Of a stretch of 64,000 bases of DNA, positions 1-13,324 are shown piece by piece (the stretch's first letter is position 1; each line of letters opens with the position of its first letter). Where the stretch lies: assembly GCF_028389875.1 (NCBI RefSeq), contig NC_084674.1, positions 11,813,501-11,877,500 on the forward strand, written 5' to 3'. The position numbers and the translations under genes are program-made. Source of the stretch: Rhea pennata (taxonomy: Eukaryota > Chordata > Aves > Rheiformes > Rheidae). The notes below the pieces were generated by a model. The model saw only the letters and a list, made by a program, of their open reading frames with translations. It did not search any database and was not told where the DNA came from.

Positions 1-2139
1 CATGTTTTACAACACGGCTTTGACTTGCTAGAGTTGGTCACCTGCCTGTTTCACATACCTTTTTGGCTCTGAAGACTCAAATTTTTTATTTCTCATAGGC
101 AAAAAACTGCCTGTCCTGCTCCCATGGTTCCAGCATGCAAACTGCATCCACCTGCAGAAAGACCATGCCCTGCATCTGTGCCATGCAGTGGAGAACCATG
201 CAGAGATCCTTGAGCTAGCTGAGACTTGATATGCAAAGCACACACTGTGGTTTATCATGGGTAGACCTAACTGGTGCTGTGTAGACATGCCATTAGTTGT
301 CTTCAAAGAAAGTCCTCTGTAGTGAAAAGTAAAGTTTAAGTGAAGTAAAGCAGGCCCTGAGCCAGTCTACAATCCCTGCACTTCCAGAGAGGAGGAGGAT
401 GCTATGTAACAGGGATGCTCTGTTGATTTACACATGAATTTCCAGTAAGACCAAAGTTTGGATAAACCTATTAATCTATTAATCACACAGCTCTGTTTTC
501 CCACATAAGAAACCAGGATATAAATGGGTTTTTTTTCCCTCACAGAGAGGCCACATGGGTAAATCCACTTACACTCCAGTAGCAATAGGGACCGACTACC
601 CCGAATACCAGAAGTGACAAAGTCTGCAAGAAATTCACAATGTCGTTCCACAAGCATTTGGTCTTACTAAATTAACCTTGGGAATAAAGCATAGAAATAA
701 ATGGCCAAAATGGGGAGATTTAAAATCTCAGTAACTAACATCAAAACATGAACCCACTAAGCAAGGAACTGAGCTGCCCATCACACAATAGCTATTCCCT
801 ACGCTCTTCCTCTGGTGCAGGGCCTGACCTACTTGATACATGTTCCTGCACTAAGGCCCCAGCACTAAGTATCTTAGACCCCTCAAATCGCATTCCAGAT
901 TTATAACTGCAAAGCAGCTGTCAGCCTCAAGCCCTGCCATCGTATCTCCCCATCTGTTCAGCCCATCTAGCATTACAGCAGAGGACAGCATGATGGCTGA
1001 AACTGTATCGTACGTGAAGACAGAACTTGCTGCACTACCCAAGGGCCAGATGAGATCACTTGCACTTTCATGGTCTTGAAATCTTCCAGGCTTCACTAGA
1101 GTAGTGGGCAGAGGCAGATCAGAAGAGGGGAGAGGGGACACAGGCAGAAGGATCAAATTCTGCAACATGACTCTAGCAGCTGAGTCAAAAAGACAGACAT
1201 CCCCACCTTCACTGAGGAGGAGATGTTTGACTCCAGGCAGGGCTTGAGGATCATTTGAGATTCCCTCAGAGGAAAACCTGATACTGTAACTTTTCCCACA
1301 CCCTCCCCCTTCGCATCCCTTCCTATTAACTCTTTCTGGAACAGCTGATCTTACACAGTCTTCAATCATCTGACCTTAAATGCACATGCTGAACAAAAGG
1401 CCCTCCTGAATTTGTGGGCTATTACTCAGTGCTTTGATGGGGGAGTACCTGCCTCTGAGTCAGATTAAATAGTGGGCCCAATCCTACAGCCTTTACCACC
1501 AATATCACCAAAGCTCCAGATGGAAACTAATTGTTTTCTGGTCTAAAAAACAGCTATGGAAGTGTGGTGGAAAGACTTCAAGATTTGCCTCCAGCCGAAT
1601 TGCACTAATATAGTATCAAGAGAACATACTACATTTATCCAGGAGCGGTAAGGGATTTAGTTCATTAGCTTACCAATATTTAGTCTGTTGTCAAGCAGTG
1701 TATAAAACGCAGATCCCCTGACTCCCAAGGCCTCTCATGAACAGTTAGATACTCCCTAACCACAAGATATACTGTGTCCTTAGATCGAAGCCACTTTAAG
1801 CAGGCAGCACTTGCTAAGATGTGAGGAACAAAACAAGGCGCCATTCCCCTCCTGGAGAAACTTAAGAAACCAATACCACCCATGCCAAGTAACGGCGCTG
1901 GCAGCTCTGCACTGGGGTCCAGCGGTCCTTGTGCTGGCAGACATGTTTTTGGCAAACACATTCAGAACTACCAGGAACAATTCCCCTCTCCTGCCTTACC
2001 AGCTGGGCTCTTCCCCCTTTCACTCTGCTGTTCATGCCTCCGGGTGACCTAAGACTCCAAAATGCTCTCAGGGAGAGCCAAGTCTTCCCACTTGACCTTC
2101 CTGAGGACTTCTGCAGACTGGGTCCTACCCATGGGAGAG
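1..2139. other. intergenic, no supported gene
   Basis: The minus-strand 172-codon frame at 851-1369 resembles no family I know and has no conserved features. I see no repeat that I can name with confidence. Confidence 0.6.
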
Positions 2140-2420
2140 GCACAACGACGGACATGCAGCACCACACTGACTGGAGCTCTCCATCCCACGCTCAAGCATT
2201 TCGGGGATGCTGGGGGACCTGCCATGGCTGCAGCGCCCGGAGCTGCAATCTGCTCGCTGCAGTCCGTGTGCGATCACATGTCGCCAAAGTAGCTGCGCCT
2301 CAGCGCTCTTCTGCGTACGTGTGCACGTGTGTGCGGCCCCGTGCCTGCGAGCACCAGGCTCTCACATGGCAGCGGACGGGAGGCAGAAGCTGGCGGCTCA
2401 CAAATTCGTTCTCTGGCAGA
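2140..2420. promoter_or_regulatory. isolated CpG-rich patch
   Basis: I counted 22 CpG in about 280 bp at roughly 60% G+C, close to the number expected without CpG depletion, while the flanks are CpG-poor. This meets usual CpG-island criteria. No coding exon is recognisable. Overlapping open frames at 1929-2569 are explained by the GC-rich composition. It could be the promoter of an unseen transcript, an enhancer, or a GC-rich relic. Confidence 0.4.
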
Positions 2421-5224
2421 GCATGTATGGGGGAAGGGACAAGCACTGTTTGCCAGCCCATGCGGTTACACTGAGCCCCAGCCTGGATAAGCTGAACCTC
2501 TTAAAGGCACAAAATGTGTGTGCTGCCAGCAGCCGCGGTGCCTTAACTCCCCTGGACCAGCTGGCGTGAGGGCAGCTGTGGGTTCAGCAGCTGGGGCAGA
2601 AGGGCTGGTGACGCACAGTGCTATCTATATCTGGAGATCTGCTTTAGCGTTGTTTTAACCTCTGAACCTTTGGGTGAGATGTGAGGGCCAGATCCAGAGC
2701 TCTGGGCAGTCCCTGCCAGGTATACTGCATTTCCTACAAACAAATTCCCATTGACTTCAGCGGGATGTTCGCTAGGCAAAACCTACTTTAGGACTCCAAG
2801 TTTTGGCCCTCTTTAGCTTGCCCTGAAAGCTATAGGGGGGGAGTCGGTACGGGTAGACACATATACACAATGGATTGGCTTCTGCTAAGTCTAGTGCTGC
2901 TCTGGGATGGACCAGGGCTACAACAACAACAGCGATGGCTTTTTTCAAGAGCAGGCTTGAGACACTGCTGACTGGCAAACTGGGATATGTGCCATCACTG
3001 CGACTGGAGCAAGGGAAGCACGCATTGCCTGAGCACTCTATCCCTCAAAGCACTCCTTTGACAGACTCTGAAGCCACATATTCAGAGATGTCAGACGGGA
3101 TCTTTTGTTAGGATAAAGAAAATGTCTGCAGTTTACCCGCAGCACTATACCATGGTATCAGTTTGATATTTTTATCACTTTGGTATACACTTCCTCCCTA
3201 CATATACATGGGCTTATTCAGAAGCTTTTGCTATCTATACAGAATAACAATGCACCACAGTAAGAGATGTTTGTCTTTCTGGAGCAGCTAAGCTCAGAAG
3301 GGTCAGCATTTCCCATGTTACTGATAGAACTGCATTTCTGACTCAGGAGGTTTCTAAATCTCAGCTTGCTGCAAGGCTGGAGGGCTACTAGGCAAAGATT
3401 CACGGTCTCTCTCTCCTGATCTTATGTATCCACCATTGACCAGCACTAAAGGCAGGATACAGAGCTACATGGACTTTTAGCTTGGCCTAGTAAGCCTGTT
3501 CTTACAACAAATAAAGGAATATGTGTTACTGCCTAGACAGCTGGTGGCTTCATACATGCCTCCCTATTCCAAACTGGCAATTAGGAGCAGAGCTGAAAGG
3601 GCAAAGTGTCCTTTACTGTAGATCCCCAGCCAAGTCCATTGGCACAGGTTTCCCACAGACAAGCAGGAATGCTCACGTGGATACTTAAGATATCAAAGCA
3701 TTTGGGCAGCAACACATGTAGCAACACATGACAAACCTGTAGCATAGATGTGATTTGCTAGCATGTGCAGACCGACATCTTCAAAACACTCTAGGAAAAA
3801 AACAAAGCCCTTGAAAGAACTTGGATAGAATCATTCAGGCAGTTTTGGGTACAGCTCTGCAGGAAATAATGCAGGGGGCTGAAGCACATCTTCACCACTT
3901 CACTCAACAGGACGTTGTTGCCTGTAGCCTGGAAAACGGAATGATGGAGGAACACAATGAACTGAACTGCCTTCGATTAGGTCTGGCAACAGTTCAGTTT
4001 CTTTCACATGATGCTGCACTTGCCCTAGTAATTCCTGCTTCCAGCCCTGAGCTGGTGAGTCTGCAGACATTGTACCGATGAGCTTCCAGTGCCTGCCAAC
4101 TCAGGAGATGTGTGCTGGCTGTCTTTGGGTAGTACACACATGCCTTTATTACCAAGTGCAGGAGAAGGGAGCCAGCATGACCCAGACTGAGTGGGAGCAT
4201 AAGGATCAAGAGCCTGGGTTTCTCAGAGCTCAGATACACTCATCAAGAAGCAAAGACCAAAGGCCTAGCAAGGACTGGCTCAAAAGGACATGCAACTCAG
4301 GTCCCTGAAAAAGTAGAAAGGAAGCAAGGACTGCACTGCTGAGTCACAAAAGAAACAACTGTAGGCCAGGCTGGTCACCTTGCAGTGGGGAGCAATGATC
4401 TCACGGTGCCAGGCTTAATTTGGAGGACTAGCACTAGAAACCCAACACAGGGTTCTGAAAAACCTCCCTGATAGTTGAGCAGGAGAAAGGGAAGCACCCC
4501 CCGCCAGCATAAACAGGGCACAGGACTCAACAGGAATATGCCCAGGTGAGCAGGATGGCCACATCCGATGACATTCAGAGGATTTGCTTTAGTCCACCAT
4601 AAACACTGGACCACTGAATCACCTCTGTCCCCAGTGACTCCCTGAGAGCCTATGCTTTGCCCTGAATGTTGATATTGCACAGCTACAGCAGCGTAACAGA
4701 CACCGTGTGTATTCCCCATTGTGTATTCAGCCTCCTGTATAAAGGCAAACTTAGTCCTCTCGCATGGAAAAATTTTGCTGAGGACAAGGCAGTTTGTAAT
4801 TCTCACCTATCAATAAGTCATGACACAGCATAGTCTCCAGTCATCCGTACCAGGCTTGCTCACACACAAACAGGAAAAATCTTTCTGTCTTCTTCAGTAA
4901 GATTTTAGCTCATCTTAACAATCTTCAACTCCCCTGTTGTTGTTGGGTTTTTTTTGTTTGTTTGTTTGTTTTTTTTTTCAGTAAAGACAAGTCCTTTTTG
5001 GAAAGTTCCAAGGCTGTCTCTCCAGGCTTTATTACCTTAATATCTGAGATTACATATTTCCTTAATACCAGTAATAGTATTTTTCACTGGTATAAAATGC
5101 ACCATTTTTAATTACTCATTTTACAGCAAAGTTTAAAGTGACAGTTTTATAACAAACCCTGGAAATCGAAAACTTGTTCAATAAATATGAAGAGAAACTG
5201 ACACCTATGTCAGAGCAAGATTTC

Positions 5225-5258
5225 ACTATTTATTTATTTATTTATTTATTTATTTATT
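5225..5258. repeat. (TTTA)n microsatellite
   Basis: About eight consecutive TTTA units. Confidence 0.95.
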
Positions 5259-5952
5259 GTATTTTTCTGTCCAACTCCCAGAAAAGAAAGGGTAGAAAAA
5301 TTAGCTTGGAACTGACCTACTTCCACTGCCAAATCAAGCTGTTACTGTGCCAAAAGTATTCTATCAAACTTATTATTCCTAATGAAGCAACACCATTTCT
5401 ATGAATGCAAAATCACTTGTGAAAAGTAACCTCTTGTTCTGTGGCTTGCAAATTCTATGCAAGCCTTTCAAATACTTCCAGAGCACCCAAACTTAAGAAA
5501 CTGTTCCTGTGAGACAATATTTATAATCTCCTTGATCTTTCCCACTTCTTACAGCAATGCTGGCTATAGCTGCAGTATACAGGTTTGGCAATTGTCAGGC
5601 TTTTATCAAGCGCCTTCTTAGAATTTGACAGTTTTTCTAATCCCTAGCTTCTAAATTCATGTGATTAGCTGAGAATTTCTGCTTTGTTAGAAAAGGTTTT
5701 AACTCCCTTGATTGCAAAGTGGAACTTCAAAATATGAACTCTGAAGGCTACAACACCAGATAATAAATAAAAATAAGTACAAACTGATTATTATTTTAAA
5801 AATATAAATGTAAATCTCACGATTTGCTGGAGCATGATGCATGATGCTTCAGTGCTCGGAGCTGGGGATAATGACATATGCTCATTCACAAACATCTTCG
5901 CAAGAAACAAATTGATTTTACCCTTCTCAAAGTATCTCATTTCTCAGTTCAA

Positions 5953-6000
5953 GAGTAATTTCTGTTCCTGTGAGTAATTTCTGTGAGTAATTCCTGTGAA
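5953..6000. repeat. short tandem repeat, 13-bp unit
   Basis: Three imperfect copies of GAGTAATTTCTGT, with an insert after the first copy. Confidence 0.75.
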
Positions 6001-8364
6001 TTTCTGCTCACAAACAAAACCTGATTTTCTGGGGAGATGACAGAGTTGAAGGGAGCAATCTTAGGTCAATAACTACTGCTGTCCAGGAGACTACACTCTC
6101 ATGTCCTAAGGCTATATCAAAAGCTCCTTACCATCACTGCAGCCTTTCATACCAAGTTTGATCTTCAGCCTGTAATTATGCCTTTCTATCTACTGATGCC
6201 AATTGGAAAATGGATTGCTGTAGGATCTGAATAGCAATCACATGGGTGATTTTATTGATGGTAAAGAATGAGGACTCAGGAGAGTCCCCTCTATTTCTAT
6301 GACAAGGAAGAGGGTACCATCAAAAAAATCAAGATACACAAGTGAGAAATGCAAGTGGAGGTAGGATAACTCGGGAATGTATCCATATCCCTTGAAAAAA
6401 AGAGCCTTAGCAGACTCAACTTTGACTCTGATCTCAGAGAGGCTCATCCACAACAAACTACACTTAGCCAGGTATGTGTGCACCTACGCTCCTTTTGCAC
6501 TTCGCAGAATGCAGGACTCCCAGGTCTGCCAGCTCAGTCTGCGCAGCCCTACCACAAGCCTGTTACCTGATACTACAGCCTTTCACTTTACAGTGGGGTT
6601 GCTTGCGTATGAAAAAAAGCCCAGGCTCCCATGAGGAACTTGCAGTGGGTGTCTCCAAGCAAAGAAAATAAACCTACTTCTCCATGCTAATTACACACAT
6701 GTGATCCCCCCAAAAGACCAGCCAGGCAACAGCTCCGGCATGCTGACTGCTTTGCGCTTTTCTTCTTTTTTCCTTCTCCTTTTCCTGCAAATATATAATT
6801 TACTCTGCTTGAGGGAGCCTACTGTGTACGAATCTGTCTATAACAAGCTCCTCCTGAAGCAGCTGGACTGGTACATGATGAATGGAAAGGCAACCCATCT
6901 TCTTTCTGAGAATGGCAGGCAAAGGAAGGGTGCTTGCTGGGGACAGGGAGTTCAGCCTGGCTCTGGTGTGTGGTGGTGGCACCCGGCTGTCCTCTCCATG
7001 CTGCTTGAACATTCTGTGCCGCTGCTGGCTGCCCGGGATGTCACCGCGAATAAGTATAACTGTCAGATTAAATCACTGCCCGGGTAGGATGTACTGGGCC
7101 TATGACATGCATTCTGGGCACTTGAGGCAGGCCAGGGAATCCATCCAAGAAAGAAATGTAAGTGGAGCCGCTTCACATGGCAAATCAGCTTTGGGGCTGT
7201 AAGATGAAAGTGTATCCTGTCCTGTGTCAGTGGGCTAGAATGGGTGGGAGGAAAAGACATATAGACACCCTTCTCTACTAATGCATTTGTAGAGTAACTA
7301 TATTTAAGAATCAAAGATTTGGAGAAGGAGGAGGATGAAATGATAACTAGAGCTGACAAAGCAGAAGTGGTAAGGCACAGTCACCCTCCAGTCTCTGAAT
7401 AGTGATGGTCAAAGGGGTCGCAAAGGCACCCAGCACCCAAAAAGGACTAGGCTTTGCCTGTAAGTCTCCCCTGGTAACAGTTCCCTGCAAAAATTCTAGC
7501 TGCTGGAGAGAGAGAGACATGAATTATTTCACTCCACCAAAGCATTCAGCTGCTGGCACTGTGATTGTGCTATCCACATCTTCTCTATCTTAGCCAGGAG
7601 TCTGTGCACATTCTCCAAAAGTGTCCTTCCATGGATTCCTCGTGTAGACACAGTGCAGAAAACATTGATTGGGCCATTCCTCTTGGCAAAGTGGATGTAT
7701 CATCCTGCTTTCTAACAACTTCTGAAAGGTTTGCCCCTACTTGTCTGAACAGCTGTCTCTACCACAAGTTCATTTCACCCAGTGGTATATTAGAACCTTA
7801 TTCCACCTGACGCTCTCCTAGTCATTTTCAGGGGATCTCAGGAAAAAAAAAAACAATACAGAGGGAGAAGCAAGCATACCAGTTGTGATGATAAGTGAAC
7901 AGGAATCATGTATGGATATCCTCTCCTCTCTCTCTCTTTCACTTGTGGATTATTTTCTACATAAAACACAAGCAAACTTTATTTTTACCTACTGTTTCAG
8001 CTACAACTTTGTCACCATCAACTCCAAATGCTAATGTCTGTTACACTTTTTGTTGCCCCTTTTCCTTCCACTTTAAATAGTTTTACTGTCACTATGGATT
8101 TTGACCACTATTCTGTTCTGGAAGTTGCTTTTCTTACATACATTTGCCACCTGACTGTTAGAGTGCTAATTTTTGATAAGTATTTACTGTCATGTTATAC
8201 TTTAGCATGAGGAATAAGGAGTTCTGTTTGCCCTTGCTCTGACCTTTGGTGAATGGCACCAGGCCAAAGATCCATCTCTGAGTAGCTTAATTCATGGCTG
8301 ACTGTTTAATTAGGCAAAGTAACACCAGTTTAAACAAACTTCCCTTGAAGTTTGTTTATATCAC

Positions 8365-8604
8365 TGGATGAATAATAATGACCATAATACTTTATGCTAA
8401 TATTGTGTCTATCATCCAATGCCATGACAGTGCTTCACAAGAAAGGTAAATCTTCAGTTTTATGAAGACAAGGGAGGAAAAAAGTGAAGTATACCAAGGT
8501 GAAATGCTTTTGCAGTTACTGGTAGAGACCAGTGAGCAGAACCCAGTAGGACTCACTGCCAGTCTGCCTCTAACCACTACACACTGCTCCCAAGTTGATG
8601 AGAA
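8365..8604 (-). mobile_element. MIR-like CORE-SINE fossil, antisense
   Basis: The sequence follows a MIR-type element in antisense: a TATGCTAATATTGTG...CAGTGCTTCAC tail, then GTGAAGTATACCAAGGTG, ACTGGTAGAGACCAGTGAGC, AGAACCCAGTAGGACTC and TCTAACCACTACACACTGC. The tRNA-derived end is at the right. It is diverged but collinear. Confidence 0.65.
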
Positions 8605-10484
8605 AATGGATTCTCCCAGACTCAACCTCAAGACATGCTCCTTTCCTAGTGATTCTCAACCCTGCAACTGTCCTCTTACTGCCACTGAAATAAGGAGTAC
8701 AAACAGTACTGGGTCTGGGTCTGTTAGCCTAATCAAAGACCATGGAGTCCTTAATTAGGATAAATCAAAGGCAAACAATTAATCCTTCCTAGCATCCCAC
8801 AGGAAACATCTTCCTGTGAAGAAACTGCCTCATGCTCCCTGGAAGCCATGTAAGAACCCACCTGCCTCCAGGACTAAGCTCCTGCTCTAGCTGGCTGTCA
8901 GTAGCTCTTGGAGGTGAAGAGTGACAGGTATCCCTATGTGTCAGCCATGCTTCTCTGCTTTCTCCGGATTCAGTTCAACACTGTGCATGCACTTGCCTTT
9001 GCCACATTGAGCAGCCCTGTGGTAGGTTTCTTTGAGCCAAGCCAAGTTAAATAGCACAGTGTTTTTTGATGAACAAAGGAATGGGAAGAAGTAGATCAGG
9101 AATTACTCAGGATTATACAAGGAAGAGGGCAAAAGAGGCAAAAAGAGAATGAAAAGCTAGTTCTAAACACAGAGGGAAGGTAAAACTGGGATTAAAACAA
9201 AGGAGAACTATGGACACAAATGGTTAGTACGGAGAAACAGAACATAGACAGCCAGATCTGCACTAGGCACAGCACAGATCTCTGGGGCTGGGCTTTGCCA
9301 ACCCATCAGAGCGAAGATCCAATCAAAATGAAAGACAGAAGACTGCTGCCTTTAGCGGAACCCTGCTCCCTCCCTATGAGATCACTTGTCATGCTCCTGA
9401 TGCTGTCACTGACCCTACACTGTCCCTACAAAGTAATTCTCCATGACGCTCTGCAGAGGAATAGACATTTGCAACTGGTGGAGGTAGGGGTGAGGGTTGG
9501 GAGGACTGATGGGAAACAGGAAATATTGGGCCCAGCTGAGGGAGGAATGAGTTGCAACCAGGCAACCCTAAGCATCTGACCTCAGAGAGATGTGCACAGG
9601 GGACACTATGACTGCAGCTCTTGATAGGTTTCCAAAAAGGAATGTAAGCTTAATTTGCGGTAGTGGGAAGCCACAAGGGACTTGGGGAAATTAGTAAAAA
9701 GGCGTTGCTGCTATTTTATAGAAATTTGAAATGGTGTTAAAATGCTGTCTGTTGGGAGCATGGATTAGTTTATTATTATTTTTAATAATCCCAGATATTT
9801 TTAATAATTTCAAAATAATTTTTAATAAAAATAATTTATTTTGCAAAGGAACTCAAGCTGAGAACGTGAGTTTGTATGTTCACTATTCATTTGGAGGGAG
9901 ATTTGTTTGATGGGTGCTGAAGTTTGTGTTTCTTTTGCAACAAGAATTGCTTGAATGTTTTGCAGCTCAGATCTGTGTTCTCATTTTCACCATGCAGTTA
10001 TGTAAGATTCTCAAATAATAAAATAAGGTTATCTTTTTTTAAAAAAAGAAGAAAAGAAATGGTTGCATGTTCTGTCAGTGTGATGGCTTGTGTGTGGTAT
10101 TCAGTTAACAGTAGAAGTCTGATCTGTAGGGTCCATTCTGATGAGTCTCAGACATCCATCAAGATTCTTTGTTCTACCGCTGGGAAATTAGGAGTCTGTG
10201 CTTCAGAAGTACAAAGGATTACTGGACTTGGGCGTGTGCTCTAGACTGTATAGACATGAATTAAGATCAAAGTGTAGATCACTTATTGCTCTGATGTGTG
10301 TATTTTGTGGGAAAAGGGAAATGAGACATTTCTAGCACTGAGAAAATCTGATAATTTCCATGGTTTACTTGATTTCCTTTGCTCTCGTTCATTTTGAATT
10401 TGCTCACACTCCCCTTCTGAACCCATGGATATTTTGTTTTACAAGAGAATGGGCATAGAGTGACTTAAGCTGAGAAGAAAGATT
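8605..10484. other. intergenic, no supported gene
   Basis: Nothing recognisable except an AT-rich block with three TTTTTAATAA-type repeats at about 9764-9842. Confidence 0.6.
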
Positions 10485-10790
10485 AGTTTGTCATCTAGTC
10501 CAAAGCACTGCATCATGCCCAGCAGGACTGATTTCTTAAACTCCCAACATTCCCTGAGATGCAGGTGTTTAGGCAATTTTTGATCTCCAATTATGCTGAT
10601 TCCACAACTTCCCTAGCCATCTTGAACTATAGACAAAATACTCTACAGAAGGGTTTACCTACTGTTTAGCTTAAATTACCCTGCCACAGCCTAAGTTGAT
10701 TTACTTCTGTTCCCTTTTCATTGACTAACAAGTATAATTGATCCCATGCGTCACTTGCTTTTCTCAGTAGTAACAGAGGGTTGCATAAAC
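10485..10790 (-). mobile_element. diverged CR1 LINE 3' fragment, antisense
   Basis: The segments GTCATCTAGTCCAAAGCACTG, GATCTCCAATTATGCTGATTC, CACAACTTCCCTAGCCATCT and AAATTACCCTGCCACAGCC follow the antisense order of an old avian or crocodilian CR1 3' region. The 3' terminus is at the left. Confidence 0.7.
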
Positions 10791-13324
10791 TGTTTCTCAA
10801 CATACTACTTGCAAAATGATGGGCTAACTAGGTATTAAAGTACAGAACAATACACAATTTAAGATAACAGATTAATATTAATGCACTGCAAAGACTGGAA
10901 AATCAGGCAACGAAGATTTAGGAATTCTGCAGGAACTAAATTTCTGCTCCTGTCTGTGTTTGGAGGCAAATTCAGACTGAAATTACAAAGAAATCTGGGA
11001 TGAAGATGTGCCAGACTGAGAATTTGAATTGTATCTCAAACTGCTGTACAAATATACAGAGAACTTTTTTATGAAGCATTGTTTCCTCAGTAGGTTTTTA
11101 CTGACTGTAGTCAGTTTGCTACTCAGTTAAGCTAGATGAGTGTAAGTACATCCATGTAACAGAGAGGCGCTGATATACAGTAGGGATTTAGGAAATTATT
11201 TAGTTAAGTCTGCATAGTTTCTCTACATAGAATGACCCTTTGTGTAAATGAGGCCCAGTGGCTCAGAATACTGGGGAGAAAAATCTCTCAGGGTTCTCAC
11301 ATGTAGTATCCTCCAAATACTTCCCCTGGGAAAGCAGACTTGCTGTTTCTTTCCCATACACAAGAAGCAAGAGTCAGTTCAAGGCTGATCAAAGCAACAG
11401 TAAGTTGCTGCTGCTCCAAGATCTTGGGAAGATACATCTAAAACCAAGGCATCTATAATAATAAGGGGCTTTGCTTTTATGCTCCTTCCAACCAGGCTGT
11501 GAATATCCCCAAAATTCTTTGTCAACGTGGCTGTGATGAAATGCAACAGATAAGATTTCCTCTCCCCTTTTAAGAGAAAAGTCTGAAGGCTCAGGAAGCT
11601 CTGCTGGAAGATAATGGGACACAGGCCGTCTCTTTTCTCCAAAGGATCAAGATCAATGATAGGCAGATGATTAATTCAAGCAACGATAAAGAATCCCACT
11701 AAATTAAATCTGAAATAATCCATTCTCAGAAGCAATTAAGATCAGAATCTGGTCCCTATCTTCAGGTTTCATCAGATCCCATTCCAGATCTGTTTGCACA
11801 CAAATACTGGGAAGCCTAAAGAGAAACTGTTAACATTGTAAATCAGTCAGCTATCCTGTCCTGAAGCCTCTGCTTTTATTAGTAGAAAGAACTGAATCAT
11901 TTGCCATGACTCCACGCTTCTTGATACTATTTACTGCTTCTGCTGATAGATACAGAAAACCACAAACCAGTACATAGTGCCTAAATTTCATATCAGCCTT
12001 TACTGGGAACAAATGGACATGGACACAAATTACTTCTGTTTCTAAACATCCTTCTGAAGTTGGTTCTGCCTTTATACTGTGCAGCACATGTCTTCTGGAG
12101 CCACAAGAGAAATGTGAGACAGGTTGTTACAGAGACCCAAAATGAGGGACAAATAATAACTATTTGTCTCAGAGATGCTGATTTTTTTGTTCCAAACAAA
12201 TAACTCTTTCTGGATTCTCTGAAAAATGATTCTTCCTTTTTGCTGTAAACTCTTGGAGGAGTGACATCACATTTGCCTGGACTGTAGCTAATTTTATACA
12301 GAAACTCATGACAGGAGGGAAATAGTTCAGGTCTCCCTCCGGAATGGCAGGGAAAAGAACCGGGGAACACATGGATTGCTCTGAATAAGATTGGTTAGCA
12401 AGCTTCCGTCAGAGAAGCCAGTTTGATTTGCTGAGCACAGCAGGACACATAGAGCTGTTGTTTCAGGGAAGGTAATACTTAGACCAACAAGTTAGTAATG
12501 CTTTAAGTTACTGTCCCATCACGAACTATTGTCTTCACATTAATATAACAAGGACCACCAAAGTTGCCTTATCATAATCTCATCTCCTAATGATGTTACT
12601 AAATGGTATCTTCCAAGAATTTGTGTTTACAGGACTGAAGCTGAATCACTTCCATGGCAACTGTCCTCCTCTTAAAATGAGAATCTTGTTATGGTACATT
12701 CACATGCTGAGACAATTTGGCCTGAACTGTGAAATCTAGATCTGAATCCAAACTTCAACTACCTTACAAGCTCTTGAAATCTGAAGTTTTGTAGCCAGGA
12801 TGGTCTGATTCAAATCTCCTTAAGCTGTGAATATATTAGAATATGGGGTGAGTAATGGACTTGTGTAATACAGCATGGGTTGTTGAAACGTATCTGGATA
12901 AAGCATTCCCTGTTGGACCTGCTGCAACTGTACCTAGAGAGACTGAATAAGAGAAAACAATTCGCCTAAACTATGCTCATTCCCATGGCGCTAGTTTAGC
13001 TGTTTTGTGCTGAGCTTTGCAGAGTAAAGCTAGCTGCCTCAGAGCAGTAAGTGTGAGCGTCCTGAACAGAGTGATGCATTCCCCATCTTAGAGGCTGGGG
13101 AATGGGCAGGCCCAGGGAGGAGAAGAAGGCAGTCTAGCTCCCTACCTGCCCCCCAGCCATCTCAGAGGTCTGAGAGAGATCACCGAGCACATCCTTCTGG
13201 AGGTCCAAGCTGACCCTCCACTGCTTTAGGAAAAGGAAAGACTGGGTATCTTTGCTGTCTCAAATGAAAGCTCACTTATGTTGATGATTTGTTCTGTGTC
13301 TATTGTTTCAGCCTTCTTTCCATC
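10791..13324. other. intergenic, no supported gene
   Basis: Only short scattered open frames with no family resemblance. I see nothing else. Confidence 0.6.

Larger units (their letters stand above)
2421..8364. other. intergenic, no supported gene
   Basis: The stretch is AT-rich apart from its left edge. It contains a GTTT/T-rich tract near 4949-4978, the TTTA microsatellite and the 13-bp tandem repeat. A motif near 2744 (CAAATTCCCATTGACTTCAG) recalls a widespread amniote repeat but is too short to call. Confidence 0.6.

Noticed and set aside
851-1369. 172-codon minus-strand open frame
   Set aside because: No family resemblance, no splice context and no conserved motif; one frame of this size is expected by chance in 64 kb.
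1929-2569. Overlapping plus-strand frames of 120 and 181 codons
   Set aside because: They occupy the GC-rich patch where stop codons are rare, overlap each other in different frames, and encode no recognisable domain.
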